A stretch of 7,684 nt of DNA, from positions 1 to 7,684 of the forward strand of contig JAMOMD010000287.1 in the NCBI GenBank assembly GCA_027068725.1. The letters run 5' to 3'. Shown here piece after piece: positions 7,100 to 7,684 of the stretch. Each line of letters opens with the position of its first letter. Positions within the stretch are counted from its first letter, which is position 1. A program made the position numbers and the translations under genes. This stretch comes from Thermoproteales archaeon. Lineage in GTDB: Archaea; Thermoproteota; Thermoprotei; Thermoproteales; Thermocladiaceae. The notes below the pieces were generated by a model, which searched no databases, was not told the DNA's origin, and saw only the letters and a list, made by a program, of their open reading frames with translations.

Positions 7100-7107
7100 A
7101 ATCACCT
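7100..7107 (-). promoter_or_regulatory. Shine-Dalgarno site supporting the ileS TTG start
   Basis: The minus strand reads AGGTGATT, a long complement to the archaeal 16S rRNA 3' tail. About 11 nt separate its GGTGAT core from the TTG at 7089. The TGA inside this site is in frame with ileS and closes the frame upstream, which together with the site supports the TTG as initiator. The spacing is a little long. Confidence 0.6.
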
Positions 7108-7113
7108 AGCACG

Positions 7114-7130
7114 AAAATTTTAGGCGCCTA
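7114..7130 (-). promoter_or_regulatory. AT-rich box and abutting palindrome upstream of ileS
   Basis: The 10-bp sequence TAGGCGCCTA (7121-7130) is a perfect palindrome. It shares its edge with AAAATTTT (7114-7121), itself a palindrome. On the minus strand TAAAATTTT ends 24 nt before the ileS TTG, a TATA-box position, with the palindrome where the BRE would be. This could be an ileS promoter with an operator over it. The Shine-Dalgarno site downstream, however, implies a leadered or endA-ileS readthrough transcript, so the promoter call is tentative. Confidence 0.3.
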
Positions 7131-7158
7131 TTAAGCATTATCTCGAGTCAATTCAGGA

Positions 7159-7684
7159 TTAGGGTGTCCACCACTCAAAAGCCACGTAATATACCCTGTT
7201 CTCCGTAGAGTGCCATGTTGCTAAGACAAACCTCTTATTTACACTATGTGAAAGTCTTGCAGCTCTAGTTATATCAAGTGCCGTTATATCACGATCAGGT
7301 TCAATAAAATGCACAAGCATTGGCGCATGATCGATTCCAGGCCCCTTCTCATACACTGCAAATAATGCACCAAACTTAAGACCACTCTTAACAACAAACC
7401 CCTTCTCACGAAGTTCTCTATATATTTCATATATCTTATCAAAATTCTTAATCAAACGCCTCCCAAGCTCTACAAGATCATCCCTACTCAAGACTCTTCC
7501 AGACTCATCATAGACCTCGAGCAGACCCTTCTCATGTAGGTAAAGTGCTTCAAGAATCGACAACTGTAGGGGGGCAGAGACGTTATCTACCTCATCAGGC
7601 TTAACCTTGTCTACTCCTACAAACTTGCCATAGAACCCGTGCTTGTACAGCCATCGTGCATCCTCAATATTTGGAACAACTATT
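7159..7684 (-). CDS. endA: tRNA-splicing (intron) endonuclease, catalytic subunit (N-terminus outside window)
   Basis: EndA cuts archaeal pre-tRNA introns at bulge-helix-bulge sites, leaving 2',3'-cyclic phosphate ends. The frame stays open to the right edge, so the TTG at 7563 is an internal leucine. The extra 40 codons read as a good EndA N-terminal domain (DARWLYKHGFYGKFVGVDK). Of 174 visible residues, the N-terminal domain spans about 1-75 and the catalytic domain about 80-174. The catalytic triad is complete: Tyr111 (AVYEKGPG), His119 (DHAPM) and Lys150 (SVNKRF), after the family signature LREKGFVVKSGLKFGALF. Total length is probably about 180-190, the one-domain form. In Crenarchaea this form pairs with a non-catalytic paralogue as an alpha2-beta2 tetramer; in other archaea it can be a homotetramer. 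The intact triad marks this as the catalytic subunit. The gene precedes ileS on the same strand by 69 bp, and both act on tRNA. Confidence 0.95.
   Translation of the reverse strand, partial: IVVPNIEDARWLYKHGFYGKFVGVDKVKPDEVDNVSAPLQLSILEALYLHEKGLLEVYDESGRVLSRDDLVELGRRLIKNFDKIYEIYRELREKGFVVKSGLKFGALFAVYEKGPGIDHAPMLVHFIEPDRDITALDITRAARLSHSVNKRFVLATWHSTENRVYYVAFEWWTP

Noticed and set aside
7561..7563. TTG at 7563 as the start of endA
   Set aside because: The same frame continues for 40 codons to the window edge and encodes a recognisable EndA N-terminal domain, so the TTG is an internal leucine.

Overview
The window looks like chromosomal DNA of an anaerobic, probably hyperthermophilic archaeon, most likely a crenarchaeon (Thermoprotei). 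The evidence is an archaeal-type isoleucyl-tRNA synthetase, an archaeal tRNA-splicing endonuclease, a type 2 IPP isomerase, and a HypA with a long zinc-domain insert next to an Mrp/MinD-type HypB substitute. TTG and GTG starts, AGA-coded arginines at the one stretch I checked codon by codon (the IleRS C-terminus), GGTGA-type ribosome binding sites, and AT-rich boxes about 25 nt upstream of genes lacking a Shine-Dalgarno sequence point the same way. The genus cannot be fixed from this sequence.

Layout: on the plus strand, 2-1174 is the 3' part of a secreted or surface beta-sandwich protein whose 5' end lies outside the window. Everything else is on the minus strand. Read in the direction of transcription, from the right edge, these genes are: endA (5' end cut by the window), ileS, hypA, an mmHypB-type ATPase gene, fni (type 2 IPP isomerase), and a 170-codon gene I do not recognise. 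The last one meets the surface-protein gene tail to tail, with a 4-bp overlap of the stop codons. Coding density is very high: the longest gap is 71 bp and no gene-free stretch reaches 300 bp.

How the genes relate: endA and ileS belong to tRNA maturation and charging. hypA and mmHypB form a translationally coupled pair (TGATG junction) for nickel insertion into [NiFe] hydrogenase. fni makes DMAPP/IPP for archaeal isoprenoid lipids. They share a strand but not a pathway. The spacing, Shine-Dalgarno sites and TATA-like boxes suggest several short transcription units rather than one functional operon.

The parts most worth following up are the HypA-mmHypB pair, where the ATPase lacks the usual Mrp/NBP35 cysteine pair, the unrecognised 170-residue protein with a leaderless-type promoter, the overlapping convergent stop codons, and a perfect palindrome abutting an AT-rich box in front of ileS. 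I see no CRISPR array, mobile element, tRNA/rRNA gene or clearly new multi-gene system.
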